The notes under the pieces were generated by a model. The model worked only from the letters and a program-made list of their open reading frames with translations. It made no database searches and had not been told where the DNA came from. 7,857 nucleotides of DNA. Source: Lachnoclostridium sp. UBA7097 (lineage in GTDB: Bacteria; Bacillota; Clostridia; Lachnospirales; Lachnospiraceae). Position numbers and translations under genes: made by a program. Shown here in pieces: positions 5,480 to 7,857 of the stretch. Numbering within the stretch: position 1 is the stretch's first letter; each line of letters opens with the position of its first letter. Location: the NCBI GenBank assembly GCA_002499945.1, contig DKYP01000132.1:577-8433 (forward strand). The letters are read 5' to 3'.

Positions 5480-7471
5480 TTACTGTTTTGCTTCCTCTGC
5501 CACTTCTTCCTTGCGTATTTCTTTTGTGCGTATTTCCTTACAGATATCATTTATAAATTCCTGTAAATCCTTCTGCCCTTCATCCCCTGCAAAACGGCTT
5601 CTTACTGATACTTTTCCTGCTTCTTCTTCCTTTGCGCCAACAACAAGCATATATGGAAGTTTGTCAAGCCTTGCTTCACGTATCTTATACCCGATTTTCT
5701 CTGAACGGTTGTCAACTGTTGCATCTATGCCGTTTTTCTTAAGTTCTGCAAGGACTTTTTCTGCATAATCTTTAAACTTCTCTGATATAGGAAGCACACG
5801 CACCTGCTCAGGGCAGAGCCATGTCGGGAATTTGCCTGCATATTTTTCAATAAGCCATGCAAGTGTGCGCTCATAACAGCCCATTGATGTCCTGTGTATA
5901 ATATAAGGACGCTTTTTATCACCATTCTCATCTATATAGTACATATCAAAACGTTCTGAAAGGAACATATCAAGCTGTACTGTAATCATTGTATCTTCCT
6001 TGCCATATACATTCTTTGCCTGGATATCAAGCTTAGGTCCGTAAAAAGCAGCTTCCCCTGCTTCTTCTGTATATTCAAGCCCTATATCATCAAGGATTTC
6101 ACGCATTGCACCTTCTACCCTGTCCCATTCCTCTGCTGTACCAAGATACTTATCTGGACTTTCAGGGTCCCACTTAGACATACGGTATGTTACATCTTCT
6201 TCTAAACCAAGTGTCTTAAGGCAGTACCTTGCAAGTTCAACACAGCCTTTAAACTCATCTGCAATCTGTTCCGGGGTACATACAAGATGCCCCTCTGAAA
6301 TAGTAAACTGGCGTACACGTGTAAGCCCGTGCATTTCCCCTGAATCCTCATTACGGAAAAGTGTTGAAGTTTCCCCCATCCTGTATGGAAGGTCACGGTA
6401 TGATTTCTGCCTTGCCTTATAAACATAATACTGGAACGGGCATGTCATAGGACGCAGCGCAAATATATCATTTCCCGATACACTGTTGCCCTCTTCGTCC
6501 TCATCATCATTGCCAAGTATAAACATTCCCTCTTTATAATGTCCCCAGTGGTCCGAAATCTTATATAAATCCGACTTTGCCATAAGTGGTGTTTTAGTCC
6601 TGACATAACCCCACTCATTATCCTCAAGGTCTTCAATCCAGCGCTGGAGCTTTTGTATTATTTTAGTCCCTTTTGGCATTAAAAGCGGCAGCCCCTGCCC
6701 TATTACATCTACAGTTGTAAATAAATCCATGTCACGTCCGAGTTTGTTATGGTCACGGTTCTTAATATCCTCAAGATATGCAAGGTAATCTTCCAAATCC
6801 TGCTTTTTATTAAATGCAGTACCATATATACGTGTAAGCATTTTATTATGCTCATCACCCCTCCAGTATGCGCCCGAAGAAGATGTAAGTTTAAATGCCT
6901 TAATCTGCTTTGTACTCATAAGGTGCGGTCCTGCACAAAATTCTACAAAATCCCCCTGTTTATAAAACGTAAGGGTATCTGTATCCGGGTGTTCATTAAT
7001 CATTTCCACCTTATAAGGTTCTTCCCTCTCTGTCATAAGTTTTACGGCTTCCTCTTTGGACAGTGTATACCTTTCAAGTTTATCACCCTTTTTAATAATC
7101 TTCTTCATCTCTTTTTCAATATTATCAAGGTCTTCCCTTGAAAGGCTTGGCATATCAAAATCGTAATAAAAACCATTATCTATGGCAGGCCCTATTGTAA
7201 GCTTTGCTTCAGGATAAAGGTTTTGTACCGCCTCTGCCATAACATGCGCACATGTATGGCGGTAGGCTTTCTTTCCGCCTTCACTGTCAAATGTAAGGAT
7301 ATTTAATTCACAATCCTTATCAATTACAGTACGTAAATCAACAACCTGCCCGTCAAGTTCAGCTGCACATGCTGCCCTTGCAAGCCCTTCACTGATATCA
7401 GCTGCAATGTCAATAACAGGCATTGCAGAAGCATATTCCTTAAATGAACCATCTTTTAAAGTTACTTTCAT
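5480..7471 (-). CDS. thrS: Threonyl-tRNA synthetase
   Basis: ThrRS joins threonine to tRNA-Thr using ATP in the cytoplasm and hydrolyses mischarged Ser-tRNA-Thr. The 663 residues cover the full family architecture: an N-terminal TGS domain (about 1-62), the editing domain with the zinc-like HTCAH (72-76) and CAGPH (179-183) motifs, the class II catalytic core (about 245-545), and an anticodon-binding domain (about 555-645). Zinc ligands that hold threonine appear to be C344 (RPMTCP), H395 (SEGH) and H526 (IIHRTSMG); motif 2 is around FRNEDSGEMHGLTRVRQFT (372-390) and motif 3 includes the arginine of GCYERTL (531-537). Motif 2 continues with ISEGH, whereas Escherichia and Bacillus enzymes have QDDAH. 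An acidic insertion, GNDDEDEEGNSVSGND (320-335), and a charged tail of about 15 residues are also unusual. ATG has GAGG 6 bases upstream. Expression is controlled by the T-box leader before it. Confidence 0.98.
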   Translation of the reverse strand: MKVTLKDGSFKEYASAMPVIDIAADISEGLARAACAAELDGQVVDLRTVIDKDCELNILTFDSEGGKKAYRHTCAHVMAEAVQNLYPEAKLTIGPAIDNGFYYDFDMPSLSREDLDNIEKEMKKIIKKGDKLERYTLSKEEAVKLMTEREEPYKVEMINEHPDTDTLTFYKQGDFVEFCAGPHLMSTKQIKAFKLTSSSGAYWRGDEHNKMLTRIYGTAFNKKQDLEDYLAYLEDIKNRDHNKLGRDMDLFTTVDVIGQGLPLLMPKGTKIIQKLQRWIEDLEDNEWGYVRTKTPLMAKSDLYKISDHWGHYKEGMFILGNDDEDEEGNSVSGNDIFALRPMTCPFQYYVYKARQKSYRDLPYRMGETSTLFRNEDSGEMHGLTRVRQFTISEGHLVCTPEQIADEFKGCVELARYCLKTLGLEEDVTYRMSKWDPESPDKYLGTAEEWDRVEGAMREILDDIGLEYTEEAGEAAFYGPKLDIQAKNVYGKEDTMITVQLDMFLSERFDMYYIDENGDKKRPYIIHRTSMGCYERTLAWLIEKYAGKFPTWLCPEQVRVLPISEKFKDYAEKVLAELKKNGIDATVDNRSEKIGYKIREARLDKLPYMLVVGAKEEEAGKVSVRSRFAGDEGQKDLQEFINDICKEIRTKEIRKEEVAEEAKQ

Positions 7472-7474
7472 AAT

Positions 7475-7539
7475 CTACCTCATTTCTGCACTGCTTTATT
7501 GCTAAATAAGTTTGTGGCAGCAGTGCACAGGCACAAACT
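7475..7539 (-). promoter_or_regulatory. Possible pseudoknot between T-box terminator and thrS start
   Basis: In the sense direction, AGTTTGTG (7532-7539) directly after the terminator U-run pairs perfectly with CACAAACT (7509-7516). Its 15-base loop contains TGCACTGCT (7519-7527), the exact complement of AGCAGTGCA (7487-7495), which ends 5 bases before the thrS Shine-Dalgarno GAGGTAG (7475-7481). The two helices, with connecting segments of 4, 2 and 13 bases, fit an H-type pseudoknot; the second helix could also form alone. It might tune translation or protect the 5' end of the read-through or processed mRNA. Only the complementarity is seen; the function is inference. Confidence 0.4.
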
Positions 7540-7572
7540 AAAAAATCCCCTCTGGCATTATGCCAGAAGGGA
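7540..7572 (-). terminator. T-box regulated intrinsic terminator of the thrS leader
   Basis: In the sense direction, a 12-bp stem (TCCCTTCTGGCA / TGCCAGAGGGGA, one G-U pair) has a 3-base loop and is followed by six U residues (7540-7545). It should form when charged tRNA-Thr is plentiful and stop transcription before thrS. Its 5' arm (7568-7572) is shared with the antiterminator, which is what makes the switch. Confidence 0.95.
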
Positions 7573-7603
7573 CGTTATATACAATATACCGCGGTTCCAC
7601 CCT
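7568..7603 (-). promoter_or_regulatory. T-box antiterminator element
   Basis: The sense sequence AGGGTGGAACCGCGG (7589-7603) is an exact match to the T-box consensus AGGGUGGNACCGCGG. AGGG pairs with the CCCU that otherwise begins the terminator stem, GCG pairs with CGU, and UGGAACC forms the seven-base bulge that captures the uncharged tRNA acceptor end. The variable base is A, which predicts a U discriminator base on the matching tRNA-Thr if pairing is canonical. The apical part (TATAT / ATATA) extends the helix. Confidence 0.95.
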
Positions 7604-7796
7604 GATTCAATGGAAAACTTTCCATTGCAGCTTGTAATAACTATAACGTAGTTACCGGGCCGGATTAGGGCCACTCCAAGGTAGTCTTCGGCTGTAATGC
7701 AATAAGATGTTCCCAGCTTCCATCTCTCTCTTTAATTGCGGATATACAGCTTACTCTTCTTATCAACGTGTTGTGGGTTATTATTTTTATTGATGT

Positions 7797-7825
7797 ATTT
7801 TATATCAGCAGGGCGGATTTGTCAA
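7797..7825 (-). promoter_or_regulatory. Vegetative (sigmaA-type) promoter of thrS
   Basis: In the sense direction, a perfect -35 TTGACA (7820-7825) is separated by 17 bases from TAAAAT (7797-7802), one mismatch from TATAAT. The transcription start is inferred at about 7790, so the leader begins just before T-box Stem I. A-rich tracts upstream (7832-7857) could serve as an UP element. The remaining bases to the window end show no gene. Confidence 0.9.
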
Positions 7826-7857
7826 GACGTGAATTTTTTTGAGTTTCCCCATTTTTT

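Larger units (their letters stand above)
7540..7790 (-). promoter_or_regulatory. Threonine-specific T-box riboswitch leader of thrS
   Basis: The untranslated leader senses the charging state of tRNA-Thr. Stem I is recognisable: AGAGTAAGCTGTA on the 5' side (about 7746-7758) pairs through GCTGTA with TACAGC, opposite an internal loop reading CGAAGACTACC. Aligned with known T-boxes (GAA, one base, then the codon, then A), the specifier is ACT at 7683-7685, a threonine codon, agreeing with the downstream gene. An AGAGAGAGATGGAAGCTGGG stretch (about 7709-7728) matches the conserved distal part of Stem I. Stem II-type helices lie around 7635-7670 (TAACTA / TAGTTA), and Stem III is CAATGGAA / TTCCATTG (7608-7627). 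The antiterminator and terminator follow. Low charging of tRNA-Thr is expected to raise thrS transcription. Confidence 0.96.

Noticed and set aside
6749..7141. 130-codon basic, Cys-rich plus-strand frame inside thrS
   Set aside because: Entirely antisense to the thrS editing domain, with no start signal or known motif.

Overview
The window looks like chromosomal DNA of a motile, low-GC Firmicute, most likely a member of the Lachnospiraceae (the Roseburia / Lachnospira / Eubacterium type of gut clostridium). This rests on AT-rich codon use, a T-box-controlled thrS, a sigma28-like flagellar promoter and flagellar proteins of the clostridial style. The genus is an inference. All four genes lie on the minus strand, so they are read from right to left.

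Right end (about 7472-7857): a strong vegetative promoter (TTGACA, 17-bp spacer, TAAAAT) drives a long untranslated leader that is a threonine T-box riboswitch. The leader has a Stem I with an ACU specifier, a perfect T-box bulge sequence, and mutually exclusive antiterminator and terminator helices. Between the terminator and the thrS ribosome binding site there are about 60 further bases that can fold into a hairpin whose loop is complementary to the bases just before the Shine-Dalgarno. This possible pseudoknot is not a standard T-box part.

Centre right (5480-7471): thrS, a full-length threonyl-tRNA synthetase, closed by a rho-independent terminator at 5422-5448.

Centre and left (25-5410): a three-gene flagellar unit. 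It begins at a sigma28-type promoter placed directly after the thrS terminator. The first gene encodes a 1118-residue protein with an N-terminal beta domain, a long helical-repeat middle and a C-terminal domain that resembles the hook-length control protein FliK. It probably belongs to the family annotated as DUF6240. Next is a divergent flagellin with four cysteines, then a FliS-type flagellin chaperone with a C-terminal extension. No terminator is visible between these three genes, so they probably form one late-flagellar operon of export or length-control protein, filament subunit and subunit chaperone.

The parts most worth following up are the giant FliK-like protein beside a flagellin, the cysteine-containing flagellin, the SQAN peptide shared by the FliS N-terminus and the flagellin C-terminus (encoded by an identical 16-base stretch), and the possible pseudoknot ahead of thrS. 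I saw no mobile elements, CRISPR arrays, tRNA or rRNA genes.
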